Shown here: piece by piece, positions 1 to 7,592 of the stretch
How positions within the stretch are numbered: the stretch's first letter is position 1
Layout: each line of letters begins with the position of its first letter
Assembly: GCF_934476685.1 (NCBI RefSeq)
Contig: NZ_CAKSNX010000004.1
Span: forward strand, 62,001 to 126,000
DNA length: 64,000 bases
Direction: 5' to 3'
DNA from: an uncultured Ruminococcus sp.
GTDB lineage: Bacteria > Bacillota > Clostridia > Oscillospirales > Ruminococcaceae
Notes under the pieces: generated by a model
The model's database searches: none
Told to the model about the DNA's origin: nothing
The model's input: the letters and a program-made list of their open reading frames with translations, nothing else
Translations under genes and position numbers: made by a program

Positions 1-156
1 ACTGCCTTTAATTAAACCGACCTCAGCCGAAATGCTGTCATACCATTTTGATATTGCAGGTACACAGACAACAGCCGATATCAGCAGGAACAGCAAAGCA
101 TACACCAGAATTCTTGAAAGCATCAGAGATCTTGTTTTAGACCAACTTGTTATCAT
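1..156 (-). CDS. DUF2975-type small membrane protein (N-terminal part only)
   Basis: The first 52 codons of a leftward gene whose remainder lies beyond the window edge. The start is ATG at 156, with a GAGGGG ribosome site ten bases upstream and a consensus promoter at 190-218. The peptide is a basic N-terminus, then one hydrophobic segment (residues about 15-35) ending in a Pro, then a Trp-Tyr-Asp stretch. This layout is what I recall from DUF2975 proteins of Firmicutes, which often sit next to a small Cro/CI-type regulator. That neighbour would be outside the window. The family call rests on general pattern only and no function is known. Confidence 0.55.
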   Translation of the reverse strand, partial: MITSWSKTRSLMLSRILVYALLFLLISAVVCVPAISKWYDSISAEVGLIKGS

Positions 157-189
157 AGGAAAAATTCCCCTCTCATTTTTATTGATGTC

Positions 190-218
190 ATTATATCATA
201 TGGATTTCTATTTGTCAA
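190..218 (-). promoter_or_regulatory. SigA-type promoter for the leftward DUF2975-type gene
   Basis: On the minus strand there is a perfect TTGACA (213-218), a 17-base spacer and a perfect TATAAT (190-195). Transcription would begin near 183, about 27 bases before the ATG at 156. This strongly supports a real leftward gene at the window edge. Confidence 0.8.
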
Positions 219-423
219 TATAAAATTATCGAAAAACAATATATTAATCTTGATATTCGATTAAAGATCATATGCATATATTATTGATTTTGCGTCGCTT
301 TCTAATATTTTCAGCTTAATTGATCAATCTTGCTATCCAGCAATATAGTGCTAATATATCAATATTGTACAAATGATTGGCTGCTATTTCTCTTTTTTGT
401 CAAATGCTTTTTTTGAAAATGTG
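219..423. other. AT-rich intergenic region between two divergent transcription units
   Basis: The stretch between the leftward edge gene and fucI holds no coding frame with a ribosome site. It contains short palindromes, for example ATTGATCAAT at 319-328 and an ATATGCATAT-like run near 270. These could be regulator sites, but in DNA this AT-rich they carry little weight on their own. Confidence 0.4.
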
Positions 424-432
424 TGGTATAAT
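424..432 (+). promoter_or_regulatory. Extended -10 promoter of the fuc operon
   Basis: TGG followed by TATAAT (427-432) forms an extended -10 element. No good -35 hexamer lies 16-18 bases upstream; a TTGTCA at 397-402 is 24 bases away, which is too far. An extended -10 with a poor -35 fits a promoter that depends on an activator. The same GTGGTAWAAT context recurs at pheA and at the recombinase gene. fucI has a strong AGGAGG site at 470-475. Confidence 0.6.
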
Positions 433-444
433 GAATTTGCATTA

Positions 445-459
445 TGGTAATCGTTATCA
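445..459. promoter_or_regulatory. Candidate operator: Fur-type 7-1-7 palindrome at the fuc promoter
   Basis: TGGTAATCGTTATCA is an imperfect 7-1-7 palindrome lying just after the -10, across the predicted transcription start. It matches the Bacillus Fur-box form TGATAATnATTATCA, as I recall it, at 12 of 14 defined positions. A site here could block initiation. It is not a catabolite-responsive element: the CG is off-centre by one base. Which regulator binds it is unknown, and a sugar regulator is just as plausible as a metal regulator. Confidence 0.4.
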
Positions 460-483
460 TACATATTTCAGGAGGTAATAATT

Positions 484-2280
484 ATGGCAGAAAACAGATT
501 TGTAGAAGAATATCCTGTAATAGGAATACGTCCAACCATCGACGGCAGAAGGGGAGCGTTGAACGTCAGAGGTTCGCTGGAAGAGCAGACAATGAATATG
601 GCTAAGTCTGCGGCAAAGCTTTTTGAGGAAAACTTAAAATATTCAAACGGAGAGCCTGTAAAGGTAATAATCGCTGATACAACTATCGGAAGAGTTGCCG
701 AAGCTGCGGCTTGTGCTGATAAGTTTAAAAGAGCAGGCGTTGACATTACTCTGACAGTTACACCTTGCTGGTGCTATGGTGCAGAAACTATGGATATGGA
801 CAGAAATACGATAAAAGCAGTATGGGGCTTTAACGGAACTGAACGTCCGGGAGCAGTTTATCTTGCTTCAGTTTTAGCAACCCATGCGCAGAAAGGACTT
901 CCTGCATTCGGAATTTACGGTCATGATGTATGTGAAGCAGACGATATGGAGATACCGGCAGATGTAAAAGAAAAACTTCTCAGATTTGGACGTGCGGCGG
1001 TAGCTGCTGCTACGATGAGAGGTAAATCTTATCTTCAGATAGGTTCTATATGCATGGGAATAGGCGGATCCATAATTGACCCTGCATTTATAGAGGACTA
1101 TCTCGGCATGAGAGTTGAATCTGTTGATGAAGTTGAAATAATAAGACGTATGACAGAAGAGATCTATGATAAAGCCGAGTATGAAAAAGCACTTGCTTGG
1201 ACAAAAGCCAACTGTATCGAAGGCTTTGACAAAAACCCTGATGAACTGAAAAAATCTCCTGAGGAAAAAGAAAAGGATTGGGAATTTGTCGTAAAAATGA
1301 TGTGCATAATCAAGGATCTTATGAACGGCAATAAAAATCTGCCAGTCGGTAGAGAAGAGGAAATGGTAGGTCATAATGCCATTGCAGCAGGTTTCCAGGG
1401 TCAAAGACAGTGGACAGATTTCTATCCTAACTGCGATTTCCCTGAGGCAATGCTCAATACAACTTTTGACTGGAATGGCGCAAGAGAGCCATATGTACTC
1501 GCAACAGAGAATGATGTTCTTAATGGTCTTGGAATGATGTTTATGAAACTGCTGACTAATAGAGCGCAGATCTTTGCCGACGTAAGAACATACTGGTCAC
1601 CTGAGGCTGTAATGAGATCAACGGGCTATGAACTTGAGGGCAAGGCAAAAGAAGCGGGCGGTTTCATACATCTTATCAATTCCGGTGCTGCCTGCCTTGA
1701 CGCTAACGGACAGGCTAAGGATGAAAATGGCAATGCTATTATGAAAGAATGGTTCAATATCACAGAAGAGGATCAGAAAAACATTATGGCTGCAACAACA
1801 TGGAACTATGCTGACTGCGGATATTTCAGAGGCGGCGGATTTTCCTCACGTTTTGTTACAGATGCTGAAATGCCTGTTACAATGATCCGTCTTAATCTTG
1901 TAAAGGGACTCGGACCAATGCTCCAGATAGCAGAGGGCTGGACGGTTAAACTGCCTGAAAAAGTCAATGATATCCTTTGGAAGAGAACAGACTATACATG
2001 GCCTTGCACATGGTTCGCACCAAGAGTTACAGGTAAGGGTGCATTCAAGACAGCTTATGATGTAATGAATAACTGGGGTGCAAATCACGGTGCAATAAGT
2101 TATGGTCATATAGGAGCAGACCTTATTACGCTGGCATCGATACTCAGAATACCTGTTGCTATGCATAATGTGCCGGAAGATGATATTTTCCGTCCTGCTG
2201 CATGGAATGCTTTTGGTATGGATAAAGAGGGTGCTGATTTCAGAGCTTGTGCAAATTATGGCCCACTGTATAAAAAATAA
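484..2280 (+). CDS. fucI: L-fucose isomerase
   Basis: Converts L-fucose to L-fuculose in the cytoplasm with a divalent metal, the first step of fucose catabolism. At 598 residues it matches the usual 590-600. Family hallmarks are visible: the N-terminal IGIRPTIDGRRGALNVR block, CWCYGAETMDM near residue 96, the ATENDVLNG and FADVRTYW blocks around residues 340-370 that should carry the metal-binding and catalytic Glu and Asp, and a late His-containing SYGHIGADL. It is first in a tight operon with kinase, mutarotase and aldolase (23-base gap to the kinase). L-arabinose or D-arabinose isomerase activity is a known side reaction of the family. The identity is secure. Confidence 0.95.
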   Translation: MAENRFVEEYPVIGIRPTIDGRRGALNVRGSLEEQTMNMAKSAAKLFEENLKYSNGEPVKVIIADTTIGRVAEAAACADKFKRAGVDITLTVTPCWCYGAETMDMDRNTIKAVWGFNGTERPGAVYLASVLATHAQKGLPAFGIYGHDVCEADDMEIPADVKEKLLRFGRAAVAAATMRGKSYLQIGSICMGIGGSIIDPAFIEDYLGMRVESVDEVEIIRRMTEEIYDKAEYEKALAWTKANCIEGFDKNPDELKKSPEEKEKDWEFVVKMMCIIKDLMNGNKNLPVGREEEMVGHNAIAAGFQGQRQWTDFYPNCDFPEAMLNTTFDWNGAREPYVLATENDVLNGLGMMFMKLLTNRAQIFADVRTYWSPEAVMRSTGYELEGKAKEAGGFIHLINSGAACLDANGQAKDENGNAIMKEWFNITEEDQKNIMAATTWNYADCGYFRGGGFSSRFVTDAEMPVTMIRLNLVKGLGPMLQIAEGWTVKLPEKVNDILWKRTDYTWPCTWFAPRVTGKGAFKTAYDVMNNWGANHGAISYGHIGADLITLASILRIPVAMHNVPEDDIFRPAAWNAFGMDKEGADFRACANYGPLYKK

Positions 2281-2303
2281 CTCTCTGAAAAGGAGCAGAT
2301 AAA

Positions 2304-3773
2304 ATGAAAAAAGTTCTCGCCATAGATTTTGGTGCGTCAAGCGGACGTGCTATGATCGGTAATTTTGACGGCAGCAGGATCACGCTGGAGGAGATACATC
2401 GCTTTTCAAATGACCCTGTTATAGTTGGCGACACAATGTATTGGGACGTATTGCGGCTTTTTCATGAAATAAAGCAGAGCCTTATAAAATCCAAATCATA
2501 TGGAAAGATCGAAAGTCTTGGAATAGACACATGGGGCGTTGATTTCGGCTTGCTTGACAAGAACGGAAGATTGCTCGAAAATCCTGTGCATTACAGAGAT
2601 GCACGAACAAAAGGATTAGCTGAAAAAAGCTTTGAAACCATTCCTAAAGAAGAATTTTATAAGGTAACTGGTAATCAGTTCATGGATATAAACACAGCTT
2701 TTCAGCTTATGTCCATTGTTAAAGAACGTCCTGAGTTGATCGAACGGGCAGATAAAATGCTTATGATGCCTAATTTATTCACCTATTTTCTTACCGGCGA
2801 AAAGGTAACAGAGCGTTCTATTGCCTCAACTTCTCAGCTTTACGATCAAACCACTAAAAACTGGGCGTTTGATATTGCGCAAAAGCTTGGGATAAAATCA
2901 AGCCTGTTTACAAATATCGTGCCGTCAGGCAGCGTCATAGGAACGCTGAGTAAGCAAATAAGAGAAGAACTTGATATCGGTGATATGAAAGTTATTGCAG
3001 TATGCGGACACGATACACAAGCTGCTATGGCTGCTGTCCCTGCAAATCAGAAAGATTTTGCTTTTCTTTCATGCGGCACTTGGAGTTTGCTTGGTACAGA
3101 GCTTGATGAACCTGTGTTGGACGAAAGCTCACTCAGGCTTAATGTGACAAATGAGGTCGGATACGGCGGAAAAACTTCTTTCTTGAAAAATATAATCGGT
3201 CTGTGGCTGATACAGGAAAGCCGCCGTCAATGGCAGCGTGAGGGTAAAGATTATTCATTTGCGCAGCTTGAGGATATGGCTAGAAAGGCTGAACCGTTTA
3301 AGTGCTTTATAGATCCTGATGACGAACTTTTTATCCCGTCAGGCAATATTCCTAAACGTGTGAGAGAATATTGCCAAAGAACTGAGCAGTATGTTCCTGT
3401 TACAGACGGCGAAGTAATGCGCTGCATATATGAAAGCTTGGCGATGAAATATCGTTCGGCTATTGAAGAACTTGAAATATGCACTAAAAAGAAGTATAAT
3501 ATCCTGTATATGATCGGCGGAGGAACAAAGGATAAATTTCTTTCACAGCTTACTGCGTCCGCCTGTGGAATAAGAGTTTCAAGCGGCCCTGTTGAGGCTA
3601 CCGCACTGGGTAATATTATTGTTCAGCTGCTTTCATCTAGAGATATCCCTGACATAGAAAGCGCAAGAAAAATAATTGCAAACTCTGAGCAGATATTTAC
3701 CTTTGAGCCTGAAAATGCCGATGAATGGGAAAATCAGTTTATGAGATTTTATAATATAATTACTAAGAGGTGA
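2304..3773 (+). CDS. FGGY carbohydrate kinase, RhaB-like, probably the L-fuculokinase of this operon
   Basis: Phosphorylates L-fuculose (or L-rhamnulose) at C1 with ATP. This is a two-domain FGGY kinase of 489 residues: DFGASSGR phosphate-binding start, GIDTWGVDFGLLD near residue 74, the AVCGHDTQAA motif near 233 that should hold the catalytic Asp, and SCGTWSLLG. The N-terminus resembles rhamnulokinase (RhaB) more than the E. coli FucK that I recall. Its position between fucI and fucU nevertheless points to fuculose as substrate. Either a RhaB-type enzyme has been recruited, or it serves both deoxysugars. It has a GGAG ribosome site upstream and an 7-base gap to fucU. Confidence 0.85.
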   Translation: MKKVLAIDFGASSGRAMIGNFDGSRITLEEIHRFSNDPVIVGDTMYWDVLRLFHEIKQSLIKSKSYGKIESLGIDTWGVDFGLLDKNGRLLENPVHYRDARTKGLAEKSFETIPKEEFYKVTGNQFMDINTAFQLMSIVKERPELIERADKMLMMPNLFTYFLTGEKVTERSIASTSQLYDQTTKNWAFDIAQKLGIKSSLFTNIVPSGSVIGTLSKQIREELDIGDMKVIAVCGHDTQAAMAAVPANQKDFAFLSCGTWSLLGTELDEPVLDESSLRLNVTNEVGYGGKTSFLKNIIGLWLIQESRRQWQREGKDYSFAQLEDMARKAEPFKCFIDPDDELFIPSGNIPKRVREYCQRTEQYVPVTDGEVMRCIYESLAMKYRSAIEELEICTKKKYNILYMIGGGTKDKFLSQLTASACGIRVSSGPVEATALGNIIVQLLSSRDIPDIESARKIIANSEQIFTFEPENADEWENQFMRFYNIITKR

Positions 3774-3780
3774 TATAAAA

Positions 3781-4215
3781 ATGCTTAAAAATATACCGCC
3801 TATACTTTCACCCGAACTGCTTAAAGTTCTGTGTGAAATGGGGCATTCTGACAGAATAATAATTGCTGACGGAAATTTTCCTGCTGAAAGTATGGGCAAA
3901 AATGCCAAGGTAATACGATGTGACGGTCATGGTGTACCTGAACTTCTCGACGCTATCTTACAGCTGTTTCCGCTGGATACATATGTAGAAAAACCTGTGA
4001 ACTTAATGCAGGTCATGGCAGGAGATACTGCAAAAACTCCGATATGGGACGAGTATAAGAAGATCATTTCAAGATATGACACTAGAGGTTCGTCTGCGGT
4101 AGGAGAGATCGAAAGGTTTGCGTTTTATGAACAGGCTAAAACTGCTTATGCTATAATTGCAACGGGTGAAAAAGCCGTTTATGCAAACATTATGCTGCAA
4201 AAAGGCGTAGTCTGA
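3781..4215 (+). CDS. fucU: L-fucose mutarotase
   Basis: Interconverts the alpha and beta anomers of L-fucose so that the isomerase receives its preferred form. The 144 residues match the RbsD/FucU family. Visible hallmarks are LCEMGHSDRIIIADGNFPA near residues 20-36 with the conserved His and Asp, and the VRCDGHGVPELLDAIL block. The C-terminal YEQAKTAYAIIATGE segment is also typical of FucU. The gene sits between kinase and aldolase, an arrangement that supports fucose rather than ribose as the substrate. Confidence 0.92.
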   Translation: MLKNIPPILSPELLKVLCEMGHSDRIIIADGNFPAESMGKNAKVIRCDGHGVPELLDAILQLFPLDTYVEKPVNLMQVMAGDTAKTPIWDEYKKIISRYDTRGSSAVGEIERFAFYEQAKTAYAIIATGEKAVYANIMLQKGVV

Positions 4216-4238
4216 TACAAATGAAAGGAATGAATAAT

Positions 4239-4925
4239 ATGTACGAAGATATAAAACAGGCAATGGTTGAGGTATGTCATAAAATGTGGCAGAAAGGCTG
4301 GGTAGCTGCAAATGATGGCAATGTAACAGTTAAGGTTGCCGAAGGCAGATATCTTGCAACTCAGACTGGTGTATCCAAAGCCGATATCACACCTGACAAA
4401 ATCGGTCTTATTGATGATGAATTTAACATAATCGAGGCTGTTGAAGGCTGGAAACCGTCATCAGAGGTAAAAATGCACCTTAAATGCTATCACGACAGAC
4501 CTGATGTTGGTGCAGTAGTTCACGCACATCCTCCTGTTTCAACAGGATTTGCGTGTGCACATCTTCCTATTGACGATTACTGTATGATAGAAACTGTAAT
4601 TGCAGTGGGTTCAGTTCCGCTTACACCTTACGGAACTCCGTCTACATATGAAGTGCCTGAGGCTATTGAACCTTATCTTCAGGAGCATGATGTAATGCTG
4701 CTTGAAAATCATGGTGCTTTGACAGTTGGCGCAGATCTTACAACGGCATATTACCGCATGGAAACTCTTGAACTTCAGGCGCAGATCTCACTTGTAGCAA
4801 GACTTCTCGGCGGTGTTAAGGATATTTCAAGAGAAAATATCGACAGACTTATAGGAATGCGTCCTAAGTACGGTGTAACAGGAAAGCACCCTGGATATAA
4901 GAAGTATCCTCAGAATGATGAATAA
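4239..4925 (+). CDS. fucA: L-fuculose-1-phosphate aldolase (class II)
   Basis: Splits L-fuculose-1-phosphate into dihydroxyacetone phosphate and L-lactaldehyde. It is a zinc aldolase of the AraD/FucA family. VVHAHPPVSTGF gives the His-x-His pair, EVKMHLKCY the upstream acidic residue and LLENHGALTVG the third His. I place the start at ATG 4239, nine bases after AAAGGA, which gives 228 residues; an upstream in-frame ATG at 4221 lies before that ribosome site. A rho-independent terminator follows at 4937, so this ends the operon. No transporter or lactaldehyde reductase is nearby. Rhamnulose-1-phosphate aldolase would be longer and differs in sequence. Confidence 0.92.
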   Translation: MYEDIKQAMVEVCHKMWQKGWVAANDGNVTVKVAEGRYLATQTGVSKADITPDKIGLIDDEFNIIEAVEGWKPSSEVKMHLKCYHDRPDVGAVVHAHPPVSTGFACAHLPIDDYCMIETVIAVGSVPLTPYGTPSTYEVPEAIEPYLQEHDVMLLENHGALTVGADLTTAYYRMETLELQAQISLVARLLGGVKDISRENIDRLIGMRPKYGVTGKHPGYKKYPQNDE

Positions 4926-4936
4926 AGGCTGAATTT

Positions 4937-4962
4937 AAGGAGCAGATATTCTGCTCCTTTTA
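4937..4962 (+). terminator. Rho-independent terminator of the fuc operon
   Basis: AAGGAGCAG (4937-4945) pairs perfectly with CTGCTCCTT (4951-4959) around a five-base loop and runs into a short T tract. It lies 12 bases after the fucA stop. Confidence 0.85.
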
Positions 4963-5008
4963 AATTGTAAATTAATTCTTATTTTTTGACCAAATCATAC
5001 TTTACTAC

Positions 5009-5037
5009 TTGAAAACTGTGCATTAGTGTGGTAAAAT
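5009..5037 (+). promoter_or_regulatory. SigA promoter of the pheA-ispF unit
   Basis: TTGAAA (5009-5014), a 17-base spacer and TAAAAT (5032-5037) preceded by GTGTGG. The -10 region GTGTGGTAAAATGAATT is almost identical to that of the fuc promoter. The start codon of pheA follows 31 bases downstream of the -10. Confidence 0.75.
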
Positions 5038-5067
5038 GAATTGAATATATTTTTTAGGAGATTAAGT

Positions 5068-6180
5068 ATGGATTTAGATGAACTTCGCAGTAATATAAAT
5101 GATATAGACAATCAGATACAGGAACTTTTTTTTAAACGAATGAATCTTTGCTGTGATGTTGCGCAGTATAAGATAGATAATGATCTTCCTGTTTTTCAGG
5201 GCGCAAGGGAACAGCATATACTTGATAAAGTGGCTCAGAAATCGTCTGACGATATGAAGGGCGGATCAAAGGTGCTGTTTCAGACAATAATGGACATTTC
5301 AAAGTGCTATCAGTATCAGCGCTTTTTCGCTCAAACTAACAAGATCGAATACAAAAAGCTTGATCTGAGCGGACATCATAAGGTCGCTGTTCCGGGTACA
5401 AATGGTTCTTATTCTCATATTGCCTGCTCAAATCTGTTTGATGATTATGAGCCGATATTCTTTGAAGACTTCGATGAGGTTTTTACAGCCGTTGAAAACG
5501 GAGAAGCTGAGTTTGGTATTCTACCAATTACAAATACAACGGCAGGTGCAGTTGAGCGTACATATGAGCTTATGAAAAAGCATGATTTTAAGATCTGTGC
5601 GTCTACAAAAGTCAAGGTGTCGCATTGTCTGGCTGTGCGCAAAGGAATAAAATTTGAGGAGATACGTTCTGTTTATTCTCATGAACAGGGACTTCATCAG
5701 TGTTCTGATTTTGTTGAAGAGAATGGCTTTAAAACTCACAAGTACGCAAATACAGCATTGGCAGCTTGTTATATCAAAGACAGCGATCAGCCATATGGTG
5801 CGATCTGCTCTGAACAGTGCGCAAATGATCTTGGACTTGACATATTAAAACGTGATATAGCAAATGCAGCATATAATTTTACTAAATTCATACTTATATC
5901 AAAAGAAACACTAAAATCAGAAAATGCAGATACTATATCAGTGTGCCTCGTGCTGCCGCACCAGTCATCAGCTCTTTATCGTTTGCTTACAAAGTTTTCT
6001 GTTGCAGGTCTTAATCTTTCGATGATCGAAAGTATGCCTGTTGCTAATACAGATTTTGATGTAGTATTCTATCTTGATTTTCAGGGTGCTATCGACACTC
6101 CTGAGGTCGCAAAGCTGCTGAGCGAACTTGATTCCGAACTATCGTATTTCAAGTTTTTAGGCAACTATGAGGAAATGTAA
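5068..6180 (+). CDS. pheA: Bifunctional chorismate mutase / prephenate dehydratase (P-protein)
   Basis: Converts chorismate to prephenate and then phenylpyruvate, committing carbon to phenylalanine. ATG 5068 is chosen because AGGAG lies seven bases upstream; a longer TTG frame from 5041 would precede that site. Domains in 370 residues: AroQ chorismate mutase (about 1-85, starting LDELRSNINDIDNQIQELF), dehydratase (about 100-280), and a C-terminal ACT sensor domain (about 287-370). Key motifs are altered: the usual TRF of the dehydratase reads TKF (272-274), and the ACT motifs usually written GALV and ESRP read SALY (301-304) and ESMP (321-324). Feedback by phenylalanine may therefore be weaker. 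The ispF gene follows 13 bases later. Confidence 0.92.
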   Translation: MDLDELRSNINDIDNQIQELFFKRMNLCCDVAQYKIDNDLPVFQGAREQHILDKVAQKSSDDMKGGSKVLFQTIMDISKCYQYQRFFAQTNKIEYKKLDLSGHHKVAVPGTNGSYSHIACSNLFDDYEPIFFEDFDEVFTAVENGEAEFGILPITNTTAGAVERTYELMKKHDFKICASTKVKVSHCLAVRKGIKFEEIRSVYSHEQGLHQCSDFVEENGFKTHKYANTALAACYIKDSDQPYGAICSEQCANDLGLDILKRDIANAAYNFTKFILISKETLKSENADTISVCLVLPHQSSALYRLLTKFSVAGLNLSMIESMPVANTDFDVVFYLDFQGAIDTPEVAKLLSELDSELSYFKFLGNYEEM

Positions 6181-6193
6181 TAAAGGAGTTATT

Positions 6194-6667
6194 ATGAGAA
6201 TTGGTCACGGATATGACGTTCATCGTCTTAAAGAGGGAAGAAAGCTTATAATCGGCGGAGTTGATATTCCTCACGACAAAGGTCTTGACGGTCACTCCGA
6301 CGCAGATGTTCTTGTTCACGCAATTATGGATTCAATGTTGGGTGCGTTGGCTCTTGGCGATATAGGCAAGCTTTTTCCTGATACAGATGAAAAGTATAAA
6401 GGTGCAGACAGTATGAAGCTTTTATCAGAGGTTTCCTCAGTTATCGCAGAACATGGTTATAAGCTTGTAAATCTTGATTCTACGATATGTGCTCAGAAAC
6501 CAAAGCTTGCACCGCATATTTTGTCCATGAGAAATAATATTGCAGAAGTTTTAAAATGTGATATTTCACAGGTGTCCGTTAAAGCCACTACGGAAGAGAA
6601 ACTGGGCTTTACAGGCGAAGAACTTGGAATATCAGCAACGGCTGTTTGCCTGCTTGAAGAAGTTTAA
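6194..6667 (+). CDS. ispF: 2-C-methyl-D-erythritol 2,4-cyclodiphosphate synthase
   Basis: Forms the cyclic diphosphate in the non-mevalonate isoprenoid pathway, in line with the dxs gene in this window. It starts at ATG 6194, eight bases after AAGGAG. The 157 residues are the normal family length. IGHGYDVHRL holds the zinc-binding Asp and His, GHSDADVLVHAIMDS follows near residue 35, and DIGKLFPDTDEKYKGADS is the substrate loop. The end reads TTEEKLGFTGEELGI, the usual family ending. It appears to be co-transcribed with pheA. Confidence 0.96.
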   Translation: MRIGHGYDVHRLKEGRKLIIGGVDIPHDKGLDGHSDADVLVHAIMDSMLGALALGDIGKLFPDTDEKYKGADSMKLLSEVSSVIAEHGYKLVNLDSTICAQKPKLAPHILSMRNNIAEVLKCDISQVSVKATTEEKLGFTGEELGISATAVCLLEEV

Positions 6668-6698
6668 AACTTGTAAGTTTTCCGAATGTAATATTATT

Positions 6699-6739
6699 TG
6701 GTGTAATGGTAAAACTACTTAAAAAGGAGGTTTTACTAT
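6699..6739 (+). promoter_or_regulatory. Extended -10 and hairpin that places the next gene's ribosome site in its loop
   Basis: TGG then TGTAAT (6702-6707) could be a weak extended -10 promoter. Overlapping it, 6706-6715 pairs with 6730-6739 (ten pairs, one G-U). The 14-base loop contains most of the AAGGAGG ribosome site, and the stem ends directly at the ATG (6740). The full stem can form only on transcripts that start upstream, for example read-through from ispF, because a start about seven bases after the -10 would omit most of the 5-prime arm. Confidence 0.4.
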
Positions 6740-7060
6740 ATGCCGAATAATGAAAAAGATACTCTTGCAGAGTATCTCAGCAAGGATTCCGAAGGACGTG
6801 CGTTTTTTGCTGAACTCTCACCAAAACTGAGAGCTGTGCTGCTGAAAAAGGATATATCTGCTTTTGAGCATTTAAGATCATGTTCAGAAAACTATGGCAG
6901 CAACAGCAAGGAATTTGATGAGGAATGTTATAACTATTATAACCCTGCCTGTTCTGCTAATGACTGCACAGGTCTTATACCAACAGGTTCTGACAAAACA
7001 GCGGGGGATTTTGATGAGTTTAAAGAGTTATATCCATTCTCAGTTCCACCGCAATCTTAA
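6740..7060 (+). CDS. Small acidic protein of unknown function (106 aa)
   Basis: I do not recognise this protein. It has a very strong AAAGGAGG ribosome site and is followed by a terminator, so it is likely real. The product is soluble and acidic, with no signal peptide or membrane segment. The first half is predicted helical (LAEYLSKDSEGRAFFAEL); the second half is rich in Asn, Ser, Tyr and Asp and carries four Cys (near residues 48, 63, 70 and 75). It lies after ispF and before a convergent unit. The Cys spacing could suggest a metal site or disulfides, but nothing more can be said. Confidence 0.65.
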   Translation: MPNNEKDTLAEYLSKDSEGRAFFAELSPKLRAVLLKKDISAFEHLRSCSENYGSNSKEFDEECYNYYNPACSANDCTGLIPTGSDKTAGDFDEFKELYPFSVPPQS

Positions 7061-7065
7061 TAAAA

Positions 7066-7107
7066 CAAAAAACGAAAGATAGGGAAGTTCCTTATCTTTC
7101 GTTTTTT
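7066..7107. terminator. Bidirectional terminator between the small gene and rlmH
   Basis: AACGAAAGATA pairs with TATCTTTCGTT, extended by an inner GGAA/TTCC, with A runs before and T runs after. It can end transcription from both the rightward unit and the leftward rlmH unit, whose stop codon abuts it. Confidence 0.85.
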
Positions 7108-7592
7108 TATTTGTGATACTTGGTATGATTTGAGATCTGAAATCCTCTGTAAATTTGCTCTAAAAGCATTATTCTTGCAAGCTGATGCGGAAAAGTCATT
7201 TTTGACATCGAAAGCTTAAAATCACATTTTTGCTTGACAGACTGTGCTATCCCGAACGAAGAGCCGATTATAAAGTTGATCGTTGAAAATCCGTTTGTGC
7301 CGCAGTCTTCTATCTTTGCTGAAAGCTCTTCACTGGATATTATTTTACCTTCAATGCACATCGCAATATTGTATGTATTGCTGCCGTCAATGTATTTAGC
7401 CATTGATTCAGCCTCGTTATCGAGCGCAGCAAGCTTTTCTTTTTCAGAAGGGTTATCAGACAGCCTGCTTTCGTTGAGTTCTACAATATCAAGTTTACAG
7501 AACGCAGACAGCCTTTTAGCATATTCAGCAGCTGCATCACGCCAGTATTTCTCTTTAAGCTTTCCAACGGTAATAAGATTTATTTTTATCAA
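7107..7592 (-). CDS. rlmH: 23S rRNA (pseudouridine-1915-N3) methyltransferase
   Basis: A SPOUT-class methyltransferase that modifies pseudouridine 1915 in helix 69 of 23S rRNA on assembled 70S ribosomes, using S-adenosylmethionine. The 161 residues match the family. KINLITVGKLKEKYW opens the protein, the knotted SAM site is NFIIGSSFGIA (about 107-117), and SKMTFPHQLARIMLLEQIYRG leads to the conserved terminal YHK. The gene overlaps the upstream hydrolase gene by four bases. The YycJ-RlmH pairing recalls the wal region of Bacillus. Confidence 0.96.
   Translation of the reverse strand: MIKINLITVGKLKEKYWRDAAAEYAKRLSAFCKLDIVELNESRLSDNPSEKEKLAALDNEAESMAKYIDGSNTYNIAMCIEGKIISSEELSAKIEDCGTNGFSTINFIIGSSFGIAQSVKQKCDFKLSMSKMTFPHQLARIMLLEQIYRGFQISNHTKYHK

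Noticed and set aside
32..223. Rightward 63-codon open frame at the window start
   Set aside because: It lies antisense to a leftward frame that has a ribosome site and a perfect TTGACA-17-TATAAT promoter; the rightward frame has neither.
445..460. Catabolite-responsive element at the fuc promoter
   Set aside because: The palindrome has an odd centre and its CG is displaced by one base relative to the cre form; it fits a 7-1-7 Fur-type box better.
874..1404. Leftward 176-codon frame inside fucI
   Set aside because: Antisense shadow of a clear L-fucose isomerase; no promoter or ribosome site.
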